Part shown: positions 1 to 7,440 of the stretch, piece by piece
How positions within the stretch are numbered: the first letter of the stretch is position 1
Layout: each line of letters opens with the position of its first letter
Assembly (NCBI GenBank): GCA_050738155.1
Contig: JBOHYW010000080.1
Coordinates: forward strand, 1 to 15,297
Direction of reading: 5' to 3'
DNA from: 66-474 sp050738155
Lineage (GTDB): Bacteria; Pseudomonadota; Gammaproteobacteria; Xanthomonadales; Rhodanobacteraceae
DNA length: 15,297 nt
Translations under genes and position numbers: made by a program
The notes under the pieces: generated by a model
The model's database searches: none
What the model was told of the DNA's origin: nothing
The model's input: only the letters and a program-made list of their open reading frames with translations

Positions 1-43
1 CGAAGGTGCGGCGGCGCGCGGTTTGAGTGGCATGGTCAGACAT

Positions 44-67
44 GGGTTTGCGTCGGTTCGCAAACCT
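44..67. terminator. Stem-loop, possible terminator without a T-run
   Basis: GGTTTGCG (45-52) and CGCAAACC (59-66) form a perfect 8-bp stem around the 6-base loop TCGGTT, with an extra G-T pair at the base. No T-run follows on either strand, so intrinsic termination is uncertain. It lies just beyond the stop codon of the M20-like tail remnant (84-109) in the minus direction, where a terminator for that gene end would be expected. Confidence 0.35.
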
Positions 68-83
68 GCAATTGTAGCGTGCA

Positions 84-109
84 TTACTTCGCTAGCCGGA
101 TCAGTTCCA
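84..109 (-). pseudogene. Remnant resembling the 3' end of an M20 peptidase gene
   Basis: Read on the minus strand this stretch ends in codons for L-E-L-I-R-L-A-K followed by TAA. Bases 84-103 match the 3' end of the adjacent M20 peptidase gene (269-288) at 18 of 20 positions, including the stop codon. The likeness is at DNA level, so chance similarity of two C-termini is unlikely. The rest of any gene body is absent: the copy stops where the palindromic element at 110-247 begins. It could be a leftover of a third tandem paralog, or a duplication made when the element inserted. The piece is too short to decide. Confidence 0.4.
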
Positions 110-247
110 GTAGGCCGGATCAAGCCCCTGGCGGCGGAAGACTCCAGGCATCCTGCCTTCCGGCCCTGCGGGTCCGGCTCCGCCGTTCGCGCCGCTGGCG
201 GCGGATCCGGTGTTCGCGCTTCGCGCTCACGCCTTGATCCGCCCTAC
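110..247. repeat. Inverted-repeat-bounded element, GTAGGG family
   Basis: The left end GTAGGCCGGATCAAG (110-124) is mirrored by CTTGATCCGCCCTAC (233-247), with one mismatch in 15. The 138-bp interior is GC-rich and holds smaller palindromes such as GGCGGAAG facing CTTCCGGCC and GCGC-TTC-GCGC. I see no credible ORF. The terminal motif recurs in a shorter hairpin at 15116-15150, which suggests a dispersed, non-autonomous palindromic family (REP- or MITE-like). It lies directly after the 3' end of the M20 gene. Confidence 0.6.
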
Positions 248-268
248 ATCGCAAGATTGCCTATCGCT

Positions 269-1669
269 TTACTTCGTTAGCCGGGTCAACAACCTGTGCC
301 AGAAATTCAAAGCAGCCGGCACTTCGGTCGCCAGCAGTCGTTCGTTGCGACCGTGCGCGTGGGCGCTGCCGGGTATGGCGAAATCCGGGTCGACACCGTA
401 GCAGGGCACGCCGGCATTGCGGAAATACATGCTGTCGGTGGCGCCGGAAGACATCGCCGGCACGATGTCGAGTCCCGGGTAGCGTTCGTGGACGGTCGCG
501 GCAATAGCGCGCATGACATCCGGGCGCAGCGGCGAAGCCGGGCTTTCCACTGGTGGTGGCTGGCGTACCTTGATCTTGACGTTGGAATCCGCGATCGCCT
601 TGGCCAGTTGGTCCTGCACCGAGGCGATGCTGACGCCGGGAAAAACCCGGCAATTGATGTTCGCGGTGGCGCGCTTGGGCAGCGCGTTGCGGGCGTCGCC
701 GGCTTGCAGCATGGTGGCGACGCAGGTGGTGCGGATCTGGCCGACATAAGCGGGATCGGCCGAAATCACCGCCGCGGCCTTGGCGTCGTCCGGATTGGCG
801 GCGAACTTGCGCAGCGCCTCGGCCAACGGGCCTTTGCCGTGCGCGCCAGTGGCCTTCAACGAAGCCAGCGTGATCTTGTTGTGACGCACCGGGAATGGGT
901 AGGCGTCGACATGGTCGAGTGCCCTGGCCAAACGGTAGATGGCGTTCTGTTTCGGGTTGGGTTCACTGGAGTGGCCGCCCGGTGAGGTGACGGTGAGCTG
1001 GAAATCGACGTAGCTTTTCTCGGCGGCTTGCACCCGGTAGACGACCGGCTTCAGATCGGCGTCGAGGACGCCGCCGCCGGCGTCGGCGTTGAGCAGGAAA
1101 TCGGCGTCGTGATAGCGCTTGGCCAGTTCGCGGGTGGAAGCCATGTCGGTTTCCTCGTCGCCCGAGAACACGGTGATCAACGAGCGTTTTGGCACGTAGC
1201 CCTCGCGCTTGAGGCGCATGAAGGTTTCGATTAGCGCGATGACATTGGTCTTCATGTCGGCCACGCCGCGGCCGTACAGGTATTTGCCCTGCTTGACGAG
1301 TTTGAACGGGTCGTGGTCCGACCAGCCGTCAGGATTGGTGGCGGCGACCACGTCCATATGCGCCGACAGCAGGATCGGCTTGAGGCTGCTGTCGCTGCCG
1401 CGGTAGTGCACCACCAGCGCAGCGGTGTGCTGGACGGGAATGATCTCGATGTCGGATTTCGCGAACCCGGCCGATTCCAGCTTGCTCGCGAGATAGTGTG
1501 CGAACGCCGGCACCTTGTTCTTGCCTTCCACCGTTTGCACGGAGATGGCGTGCCGCAGCATGGCCATGGTTTCCGGCATCGCCTGCGTGGTGGTTTCGGC
1601 CTGTGCGGGCGATATTCCCGCGACGGTGAGCGTGATGCAGGCGGCGGTCAGCAGGCGCACAACTCGCAT
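269..1669 (-). CDS. Secreted M20 family zinc metallopeptidase, copy 1
   Basis: A 466-aa M20/M25/M40-type peptidase; the family cleaves di- or short peptides or N-acyl amino acids with two zinc ions. A signal peptide is visible: a basic start, a hydrophobic core and AQA before E25, so the enzyme probably acts in the periplasm. Expected metal and catalytic residues are present: H104 and D106 in SAHMDVV, D138 in GRGVADMK, catalytic E172 and ligand E173 in SGDEET, D196, and a C-terminal His in GSAHAHG (437 or 439). The central dimerisation domain carries GGHSSEPNP. The ATG is preceded by GGGAG seven bases upstream, which fixes the start. The gene lies 73 bp downstream of a same-length paralog in the same direction, so the two may be co-transcribed. 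Exact substrate cannot be read from sequence. Confidence 0.93.
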   Translation of the reverse strand: MRVVRLLTAACITLTVAGISPAQAETTTQAMPETMAMLRHAISVQTVEGKNKVPAFAHYLASKLESAGFAKSDIEIIPVQHTAALVVHYRGSDSSLKPILLSAHMDVVAATNPDGWSDHDPFKLVKQGKYLYGRGVADMKTNVIALIETFMRLKREGYVPKRSLITVFSGDEETDMASTRELAKRYHDADFLLNADAGGGVLDADLKPVVYRVQAAEKSYVDFQLTVTSPGGHSSEPNPKQNAIYRLARALDHVDAYPFPVRHNKITLASLKATGAHGKGPLAEALRKFAANPDDAKAAAVISADPAYVGQIRTTCVATMLQAGDARNALPKRATANINCRVFPGVSIASVQDQLAKAIADSNVKIKVRQPPPVESPASPLRPDVMRAIAATVHERYPGLDIVPAMSSGATDSMYFRNAGVPCYGVDPDFAIPGSAHAHGRNERLLATEVPAALNFWHRLLTRLTK

Positions 1670-1742
1670 GGCGGAACTCCCGGTGTCGATGGCAGGCGGT
1701 CAAGCTTACCGCCACCCGCGCACAGCTAGCGTGTGCCGTCCG

Positions 1743-3143
1743 TCACTTCGCCGTTGCCAGGGCGGGCAACAGTTCGTGCCAGAAATCCAGCGAAGCAGGC
1801 AGTTCGGTGGCGAGGATCCGCTCGTTGTAGCCATGCGCGTGCACATCACCCGGCTTGGCGAACACGGGGCTGACGCCCCACGTCGGTACCCCATGGTTGC
1901 GAAAGTGGCGGCTGTCGGAAGACGCCGAGATCATGGTCGGAATCACTTCGACGTTGGGGAAGCGCTGATGGACCGCCTGCGTCACGGCCGCCTCGACGCG
2001 CGGCAGGATCGGCCAGGAAATCGGCCCGAGTACGGGTTTGGGTGCCCGCACGCTGACCTTGACCGACGGATCGGCCACCGCCCGCTCGAGTTGCTGCTGC
2101 ACCGCGATGACACTGCTGCCGGGAAAGATGCGGCAGTTGACGTTCGCCGTGGCCTTCTCGGGCAGGGCGTTGCGCGCGTGGCCGGCGGCAAGTTCGGTGG
2201 CGACGCAGGTGGTGCGGATCTGGCCGACGTAGGCCGGATCCGCCGAGATGGTTGCCGCGGCTTTGGCATCTTGCGGATTCGCAGCGAACGCTCGCAGGGC
2301 CTGCGCGAGCGGGCCGTGCATGTGTGCGCTCATGGCCTTGAACGAAGCAAGGGTGATGCCGTTGGACTTCACCGGGAACTGGTAGCCGCCGATCTCTTGC
2401 AGCGCCCCCGACAACTTGTAGATCGCGTTGTCCGGATTCGGTTCGCTGGAGTGGCCGCCGGGGGAAGTCGCGGTGATGAGGAAATCCGCGTAGCCCTTCT
2501 CGGCGGCGACGATGCCGAACAGCACCGGTTTCAGGCTCGCGTCGTACATTCCCGACCAGCCGTCGGCGTCGAGTGCGAACGCCGCATCGTGGTAGTGTTT
2601 GGCGACTGCCTCGGCGGTGAATTCGTCGGTTTCCTCATCGCCGGTCAGGACCAGCAGGATGTCGCGGTCCGGCACGAAACCTTCGCGCTTGAGGCGCATG
2701 AAGGTTTCGACCAGCGCGACGGTCTGGTCTTTCATGTCCGCGACGCCACGGCCGTAGTAGTACGGGCCGTCCTTGACCAGCTTGAAGGGTGCATGGTCGG
2801 TCCAGCCGTCGGCGTTGGCAGGCACCACGTCCATGTGTCCATGGACGATGAAAGGCTTGCCCTTGCCGCTGCCGTGGTAGCGGACCACCAGCGCCTCGGT
2901 CTTGCCGACCGGGAAGGTTTCGATGTCGGATTTCGCGAACCCGGCGGCCTCCAGCTTGTCCGCGAAGTAGCGTGCCAGCGCAGGCACCCGGCCCTTGCCC
3001 TTCACCGTTTGTGTCGCGATGGCATGCCGCAGCATGGCCATGTATTCGGGCATCGCCTGCGCGGTGGTTTCGGCGAGGGCTGGGGGTGAGCTTGTGAGCA
3101 CCAGGATCAGGCAAACGATCGGCCATGTGCGCGGCAAAGACAT
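1743..3143 (-). CDS. Secreted M20 family zinc metallopeptidase, copy 2
   Basis: A second 466-aa M20 peptidase, clearly paralogous to its downstream neighbour over the whole length; both contain SADPAYVGQIRTTCVAT and a YGRGVADMK block. The signal peptide ends near PALA, with the mature protein from about E25. Zinc and catalytic residues: H103 and D105 in HGHMDVV, D137, E170 and E171 in TGDEET, D194, and His at 435 or 437 in VHAHG. The frame stays open upstream to 3662, but the extension has no signal peptide or family likeness and runs into the neighbouring gene. The ATG at 3143 has GGAGGTG six bases upstream and gives the same length as the paralog, so it is chosen. The copies differ in the C-terminal pocket region (ISASSDSRHF here, SSGATDSMYF in copy 1), which may mean different peptide preferences. 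Confidence 0.93.
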   Translation of the reverse strand: MSLPRTWPIVCLILVLTSSPPALAETTAQAMPEYMAMLRHAIATQTVKGKGRVPALARYFADKLEAAGFAKSDIETFPVGKTEALVVRYHGSGKGKPFIVHGHMDVVPANADGWTDHAPFKLVKDGPYYYGRGVADMKDQTVALVETFMRLKREGFVPDRDILLVLTGDEETDEFTAEAVAKHYHDAAFALDADGWSGMYDASLKPVLFGIVAAEKGYADFLITATSPGGHSSEPNPDNAIYKLSGALQEIGGYQFPVKSNGITLASFKAMSAHMHGPLAQALRAFAANPQDAKAAATISADPAYVGQIRTTCVATELAAGHARNALPEKATANVNCRIFPGSSVIAVQQQLERAVADPSVKVSVRAPKPVLGPISWPILPRVEAAVTQAVHQRFPNVEVIPTMISASSDSRHFRNHGVPTWGVSPVFAKPGDVHAHGYNERILATELPASLDFWHELLPALATAK

Positions 3144-3436
3144 GAGAACACCTCCACGGTCGCGGGGATTCGCGCGAGTATAAAGAAGGCGTCCATGCGC
3201 AGGACGAGCCGCCAGCGGAGCGCGCCAAGCTTGCCGCCTTGCCGGAAGGAAAAACTGGGTATCCGGATTTGACTGTGGGTTGGCCTGACCAAGCTGTAAG
3301 GCCTGAAAGTGGCACCCGTGTAGACTCGTGCTCCGCCACCAGTTTGGGCCGACAGCCGTGCCGACAGCCGTCTCGTGTAGGTTGGAGCACAGAACTGAGC
3401 GGCTGCTGGTGCAACGATCAGTGATCCCGACTCTAT
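3144..3436. other. Intergenic gap upstream of M20 copy 2
   Basis: This 293-bp gap separates the HEXXH-protein gene from M20 copy 2. It should hold the promoter for the peptidase pair. A perfect 11-bp direct repeat, CCGACAGCCGT, occurs at 3349-3359 and 3361-3371 with a 12-bp period. I see no convincing small gene and no riboswitch. Confidence 0.5.
3176..3181 (-). promoter_or_regulatory. Candidate -10 box for M20 copy 2
   Basis: On the minus strand TATACT (within TTTATACTC) lies about 33 bases before the start codon of M20 copy 2. The hexamer 17 bases upstream, GTCCTG, is a poor -35 match, so this is only a weak candidate. Confidence 0.3.
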
Positions 3437-4855
3437 CTATTGGCCGGAGCTCCGTTGGCCGCCCCTTTGCATGGGACCCAATTGCAGGGTGAAATCCCCT
3501 TTGCGTACTCCCCGCGCGAGTCGCCAACCGGGCAGGAGCTTCAGTGTCCAGCCGGGGCCATGAATCGTACCGGTTACGGTTCCCCCGCTGGGTGCAGCGA
3601 CGGTGAGGTGGGATTGGTTGGGGGCCATCAGCGCTCCCTTCTTGACATCTATCGAACCCCAAACATCAAACAGGCGTAGGGTGGGGTAAACCGTGCCCGA
3701 CCTGCCGAGCGAGAGCAGGGTCAGTGAGTTGTATTGCTTGCGCGTGTCCTTGAGTGGCAGCACCAGCACCGGGCCGGTGACGAGTAGAGCTCGATAGTGG
3801 GCGATCTCGCGGTTACGCTCGGCCTCGCGAGTGTTCTCGGATGCCAGCAGTGCATCGCCGCCGTAGTGCGCAGCGCGCGCAGCGAAGGTAGTGAGCGGCA
3901 TGTGCGCCAACTTGAGATGCAGCGCCGGCGCCAGCATGGCCGCCAAGCCCTGTTTGTTGTGAATGATCTGTTTGCGCCAGTCGGGGCGGTAGCGGTCCAG
4001 CAGCAGACCGTAGGCGGGTCCGGTGATATAGGCAAACGAACTGACGAAGCTCGGGAGCTCCGGCCCCTCGCGAAGAAGCTCGAGTGCCACGGCCTTGCGC
4101 TGGGTCGCCGTGGCGTTGCCGACCATCACACCGGTGTATTCGGCGAGTCCTTCGTCGCGTTCCAGCGCCACTTCCCTAGCCTGCGCCTTGGGGAATGAAT
4201 GGTAGCGTGCAACACGAAAAAGTAACGCGTCGCTGGCCGCCTGGCGTCGTGCTGCGTCAGTAGAAGCCTTCAGGGCCGCAGCCAGTGCACGCCACTCTAG
4301 TTGCATCGTATAGCGGCCATACACCGTCTCCAGTTGCGCGTTGGTGCCAGGCAGGTCGATTGGCACAATCTGCTTTTGCACACAATGGTAGGCCTCGTGC
4401 GCCATGATGGTGCGCCCCATCGTCGCGCTCGCAGGTATCGGCCACAGCACCTCGATCCATTGGGTGCCGGACCACCATGCACAAGTATTGGCGATGATCT
4501 GGTCGGGCGACATCACGCCGGCGAATGTGCCGTCGTTGGCGGGTTTCAGGCGGCCATCCGCGTCGGCTTGGCTGGCTATGACTTGCCGCGTGGCAGGATC
4601 GACGAACAGCATGGGGCCACACAAGGACACGCTCCACAATTTGCCATCGTCCGCGCGACAATCGCGCGTGGCTTCCGCAAAATACTCGGCCGCATTGGCC
4701 GGCGTCAGGGGCAGGTGCGCCGCTGCTGGCGACAGCCCTGTCAACGGCGCGTCTGTTCCGGCAATGCCTGCCGCGGATGTCAACGCAAACGACAGCACCA
4801 ATAGGAATGCGATGACCTTTCGAGCAACTTGGGCCGGCGAGAACGTGTGTGACAT
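3437..4855 (-). CDS. Secreted protein with HEXXH zincin-like motif, family not recognised
   Basis: A 472-aa protein with an N-terminal signal peptide (hydrophobic stretch about residues 14-29, likely cleavage near AGIAG) and export-compatible cysteines. I do not recognise a named family. H153-E-A-Y-H157 fits the HEXXH zinc-binding signature, and about 78 residues later DEGLAEY (E235 or E239) could supply the third ligand, as in gluzincin metallopeptidases. Residues 275-293 (AYITGPAYGLLLDRY) follow as a probable helix. The C-terminal third (about 375-465) is rich in predicted beta strands and lacks obvious motifs. The start at 4855 places the signal peptide at the terminus; an upstream in-frame ATG (4885) would add ten polar residues. 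Neither has a clear Shine-Dalgarno sequence. It lies 293 bp upstream of two secreted peptidases, consistent with a proteolytic role, but activity is inference. Confidence 0.8.
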   Translation of the reverse strand: MSHTFSPAQVARKVIAFLLVLSFALTSAAGIAGTDAPLTGLSPAAAHLPLTPANAAEYFAEATRDCRADDGKLWSVSLCGPMLFVDPATRQVIASQADADGRLKPANDGTFAGVMSPDQIIANTCAWWSGTQWIEVLWPIPASATMGRTIMAHEAYHCVQKQIVPIDLPGTNAQLETVYGRYTMQLEWRALAAALKASTDAARRQAASDALLFRVARYHSFPKAQAREVALERDEGLAEYTGVMVGNATATQRKAVALELLREGPELPSFVSSFAYITGPAYGLLLDRYRPDWRKQIIHNKQGLAAMLAPALHLKLAHMPLTTFAARAAHYGGDALLASENTREAERNREIAHYRALLVTGPVLVLPLKDTRKQYNSLTLLSLGRSGTVYPTLRLFDVWGSIDVKKGALMAPNQSHLTVAAPSGGTVTGTIHGPGWTLKLLPGWRLARGVRKGDFTLQLGPMQRGGQRSSGQ

Positions 4856-4952
4856 TGGGCTGGGTTGGTGAGCACACCAACGCATTGGTCGGATTGGGAG
4901 CGGCCTAGGGCTGGAACGTAATCTCACAGCAGAATCCAGATAACAAAAGAGC

Positions 4953-5657
4953 TCAGGCCTCGTATTCGTCGTGCAGACGCACCCAGTTCATGGTGCCGCC
5001 CTCCTCGTTGCGACCTTTCGGGACGAGGTCGAGCCAGTTGAATGCGCCGACCAGCAGTTCGGGGCCGCGGTGATAGGTCGAGTAGCTGTGGAAGATGTCG
5101 CCGGTTTCGTCCTTCACGAAGATGCTGACGCCGAACATGTCCGGACTGGTGCGGATCGGCGTCAGCCCGTAGTTGTAGGTTGCGCGGCCCGCGGCGCGAT
5201 CCTCCGGCCGAAACGACACGCCGAAGTCATAGTTGAAGTCGCCATCGCCCGAGGAAACCCAGCGGAACGCCCAGCCCATGCGACGTTTGACCGCCTCGAT
5301 CTGCTCGATCGGTGCGCGCGAAACCGCGGCGAATGCCAGGTCGGCATGTTCGAAATGTTGTCGTGCCGCGTCGACGTGATCCATGATGAACGAGCAGCCC
5401 GGGCAGATGTGATCCGAGCCGGGCGTCAGCATGAAATGGTAAATGGCGAGCTGGCTGTTGCTGCCAAACAGGTCACCGAGGCTGCATTCGCCCGCGCTCC
5501 CTTCGAATACGTAGGGCTTGTCCACTTCGACCCAAGGCAGTTGCCGCCGCTCGGCACGGAGCGCGTCGAGTTGATGGGTCATGGCGCGTTCCTTTTCCAG
5601 TAGCGCCCTGCGTTCGTGCAGCCAATCCTCACGTGAAACGATCGGTGGATGTTTCAT
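4953..5657 (-). CDS. DUF899 family thioredoxin-like protein
   Basis: A 234-aa cytoplasmic protein of the DUF899 family, which has a thioredoxin-like fold and mostly unknown function. The N-terminus (SREDWLHERRALLEKEKA-like, residues 8-25) is a typical charged helix. The CPGC motif at 85-88 sits where thioredoxins have CXXC, followed by SFIMDHVD. The C-terminal part has the family's aromatic-rich strands (VFHSYSTYHRG-like region, near 190). The start at 5657 is chosen over an upstream in-frame start because it matches the family N-terminus; the RBS is weak (GGGGA). It begins 13 bp after the stop of the VOC-protein gene, so the two are very likely one operon. DUF899 and VOC genes are often neighbours; the shared role is not established. 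Confidence 0.88.
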   Translation of the reverse strand: MKHPPIVSREDWLHERRALLEKERAMTHQLDALRAERRQLPWVEVDKPYVFEGSAGECSLGDLFGSNSQLAIYHFMLTPGSDHICPGCSFIMDHVDAARQHFEHADLAFAAVSRAPIEQIEAVKRRMGWAFRWVSSGDGDFNYDFGVSFRPEDRAAGRATYNYGLTPIRTSPDMFGVSIFVKDETGDIFHSYSTYHRGPELLVGAFNWLDLVPKGRNEEGGTMNWVRLHDEYEA

Positions 5658-5670
5658 GGCGCGTCCCCGC

Positions 5671-6090
5671 TCATTGCGGCCGGTTGCAGTTGACCATCCA
5701 CTTCGCACCGTAGCGGTCGGTGAGCATGCCGAAGCGTAGCGCCCACGAGGTTTCGCTGATCGGCATACCCACCTTGCCGCCCTCGCTGAGCGCCTTGAAC
5801 ACGCGTTCCGCTTCGTCGGGCGTTTCGACGCTGATCGACACCGCGTTGCCGTGGATGCCGGGGTACGGTTCCTTTGTCGGTCCGCACCAGTCCGAACCCA
5901 TCAACACGGCGTCGCCGACGGCGAGGCGCACGTGCGCGATCAGGCTGCGTTCTTCGGCGGACAGTTCTTCCATGCCGGGCATTTCGCCCATCTTCACCTT
6001 CATGGTGACCTTGCCGCCAAGGCACCGGGCATAGAAATCGAATGCTTCCGCGGCGTCATTCTTGAAGAACAGGTAACTGTTGATTTGCAT
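5671..6090 (-). CDS. VOC superfamily protein, PhnB/YjdN-like
   Basis: A 139-aa protein of the vicinal-oxygen-chelate (glyoxalase/bleomycin-resistance) superfamily, PhnB-like subgroup. The opening YLFFKNDAAEAFDFYARCLGG (split as YLFFKNDAAEAF and DFYARCLGG) is the typical first beta-alpha unit. Later landmarks are GDAVLMGSD near 58-66, the acidic VETPDEAERVF helix and the closing FGMLTDRYGAKWMVN strand pair. Length fits a single PhnB-like subunit. The start is fixed by AAAGGAGA six bases before ATG 6090; an in-frame extension to 6129 lacks family likeness. First gene of a two-gene unit with the DUF899 gene. PhnB-type proteins have no settled enzyme activity despite the phosphonate name. Confidence 0.88.
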   Translation of the reverse strand: MQINSYLFFKNDAAEAFDFYARCLGGKVTMKVKMGEMPGMEELSAEERSLIAHVRLAVGDAVLMGSDWCGPTKEPYPGIHGNAVSISVETPDEAERVFKALSEGGKVGMPISETSWALRFGMLTDRYGAKWMVNCNRPQ

Positions 6091-6131
6091 GGTGCTCTCC
6101 TTTGGTGGTGTGCTGTCCCGGAAATACATTC

Positions 6132-6248
6132 GTCATTCCGGACGAACCCACGGAGTGGGTGAGATCCGGAATCTGCTCTCAACGGTTGCAAAAGAACAGC
6201 AGATTCAGGGTTCCCGCGCCGGCAAGCCGACGCGGCCCCCGGAATGAC
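6132..6248. repeat. Palindromic repeat with three internal hairpins
   Basis: Terminal arms GTCATTCCGG (6132-6141) and CCGGAATGAC (6239-6248) are perfect inverted repeats. Between them lie CCCAC-GGA-GTGGG (about 6148-6160), GAATCTGCT (6169-6177) facing AGCAGATTC (6198-6206), and CGCGCCGGC (6215-6223) facing GCCGACGCG (6226-6234, one G-T pair). The whole could fold as a cloverleaf-like structure. GTCATTCC...GGAATGAC elements are dispersed in many Xanthomonadales genomes as I know them. It lies upstream of the VOC gene and downstream of the GST gene. Confidence 0.65.
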
Positions 6249-6279
6249 ATTGCAAGATTTTTTCGCGACATCACGGCAA

Positions 6280-6304
6280 GTGGTGCATCGGCGTGTGGTG
6301 CATC
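6280..6304. repeat. Short tandem direct repeat
   Basis: GTGGTGCATC occurs at 6280-6289 and again at 6295-6304, a 15-bp period. It lies in the gap between the GST stop and the palindromic element. Nothing else was recognised in this gap. Confidence 0.45.
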
Positions 6305-6344
6305 AATGCGACGAACGGGATTCCCGGAAATCGACAGGCGTGCT

Positions 6345-6971
6345 TCAGGCCGCCACGACCATTTCCGGAAACGGTTCGCGCCAGGCATCCAATTCGTTCA
6401 GACGGTCGTGCCAACGCTTGATCGCGGGAAATTCATCGACCGGAATGCACGCGCGCTCGGCGTAGGGCAATGTCGCGGCGACCGCAAAATCGGCGACGGT
6501 GATTGAATCGCCAACCAGCCAGCGGCGGTCGTGCAGATGATCGTCCAGCAGTTTGGCAAGATGGCGCCAATCTTCGGTGGCGTGTTTCACCGCTGTCGGA
6601 TCAGTGTCGCCAAGGCCGAAGCGCGGCTTGATGACATATTCGAAATACAAGTCGCCGCCACTGGGATAGAAGTGCGCCAGCTCCCAGCTCAGCCAGCGCA
6701 GCACTTCGATCTGGCGATCGTCGTGCGGCCATAAATCGGAATCTGCGCGCGCCGCCAAATGACACATGATCGCGTCGGCTTCCCATAGTGCGCGCGCACC
6801 GTCGACCAGCGTCGGTACCTTGCCGTTCGGATTGAGCGCCAGGTATTCGGGGGTCTTGTGCTCGCCGTGGCCGAGGTCGAGATACACATATTCGATCGGC
6901 GATTGCAGGTACTTGGCTACCGCGCAAGCCTTGCGCGGTGCCGGCGTGTCGGACCAGTAAAGCCTCATCAT
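6345..6971 (-). CDS. Glutathione S-transferase family protein
   Basis: A 208-aa cytosolic GST-type protein; the family conjugates or reduces electrophiles and peroxides with glutathione. The N-terminal thioredoxin-like domain runs to about residue 80, with LNPNGKVPTLVDG (46-58) holding the cis-Pro loop that binds the glutathione backbone. The next motif, normally E-S-x-A-I, reads E64-A65-D-A-I, so the serine that usually contacts the gamma-glutamyl group is missing. No obvious Tyr/Ser/Cys catalytic residue is seen in the usual place (SDTPAPRKACAV, 7-18), apart from S7, T9 and C16. The all-helical C-terminal domain contains ITVADFAVAA (about 163-172), the standard N-capping box. Start ATG 6971 overlaps the marR stop (ATGA) and has AAGGAA six bases upstream. 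ATG 6968 is an equal alternative. Confidence 0.9.
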   Translation of the reverse strand: MMRLYWSDTPAPRKACAVAKYLQSPIEYVYLDLGHGEHKTPEYLALNPNGKVPTLVDGARALWEADAIMCHLAARADSDLWPHDDRQIEVLRWLSWELAHFYPSGGDLYFEYVIKPRFGLGDTDPTAVKHATEDWRHLAKLLDDHLHDRRWLVGDSITVADFAVAATLPYAERACIPVDEFPAIKRWHDRLNELDAWREPFPEMVVAA

Positions 6972-7432
6972 GGTATTTCCTTGGTGGCGGACGGAAGCGG
7001 CAGCGTGCAAGGGCCACCGGCAAGCTTGTGCAGGCTGGCGGTGGCCTGCGGACCCAGTTCGTCGAGCAAACGTTGCTGGACCGCACGCCAGGTCGGCAGC
7101 GCGGCTTCCAACGTGCGTGAACCCTTGGCGGTGATCGCGGCGACACGCGCACGCGCATCGTTGCGGTCGGTGCGCGTGGTCACCCAAGCGTGCTGCTCGG
7201 CGACGGCCAGATTACGGGTCAGGGTGGTGCGATCGGCCGACAACGTTTCCGCGAGTGCGCCGATCGTGCTCGGGCCACCCAGGTGCAAGGCCGCCAGCAA
7301 CGTGAACTGGGTGGCGCGCAGGCCGTGTGCGCGCAGCTCGCGATCGAACTCGCGCGTGATGGCACGCGACGCGCGTCGCGCGGCCAGGCACAGACAACGG
7401 GTGGTTTCGAAAACGGCGGCATTGTCGATCAT
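6968..7432 (-). CDS. MarR family transcriptional regulator
   Basis: A 154-aa winged-helix regulator; MarR proteins are usually dimeric repressors relieved by small ligands or oxidation. Residues 40-100 form the DNA-binding core: the STIGALAETLSADRTTLTRN segment (split STIGALAETL / SADRTTLTRN, 55-74) is the helix-turn-helix and the V-T-T-R-T-D-R-N-D-A-R segment (84-94) is the wing with its conserved D-x-R. Cysteines C13 and C15 near the N-terminus could be redox sensors; this is inference. ATG 7432 is chosen because a promoter directly abuts it. An in-frame TTG at 7468 coincides with the probable -35 box and is rejected. Its stop overlaps the GST start, so it most likely controls itself and the GST. 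Confidence 0.9.
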   Translation of the reverse strand: MIDNAAVFETTRCLCLAARRASRAITREFDRELRAHGLRATQFTLLAALHLGGPSTIGALAETLSADRTTLTRNLAVAEQHAWVTTRTDRNDARARVAAITAKGSRTLEAALPTWRAVQQRLLDELGPQATASLHKLAGGPCTLPLPSATKEIP

Positions 7433-7440
7433 GATTTGAG

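Noticed and set aside
1515..3089. Long plus-strand open frame opposite the M20 genes
   Set aside because: It is antisense to two well-supported genes; its Arg/Gly/Val-rich translation shows no domain and comes from high-GC codon bias.
3144..3662. N-terminal extension of M20 copy 2 (open frame to 3662)
   Set aside because: It overlaps the HEXXH-protein gene, lacks family likeness, and the ATG at 3143 has a strong GGAGGTG and a signal peptide directly after it.
6132..6248. tRNA or tRNA-like gene suggested by the cloverleaf shape
   Set aside because: At 117 bp with a 10-bp closing stem it does not fit tRNA dimensions, and there is no T-loop consensus or plausible anticodon arm.
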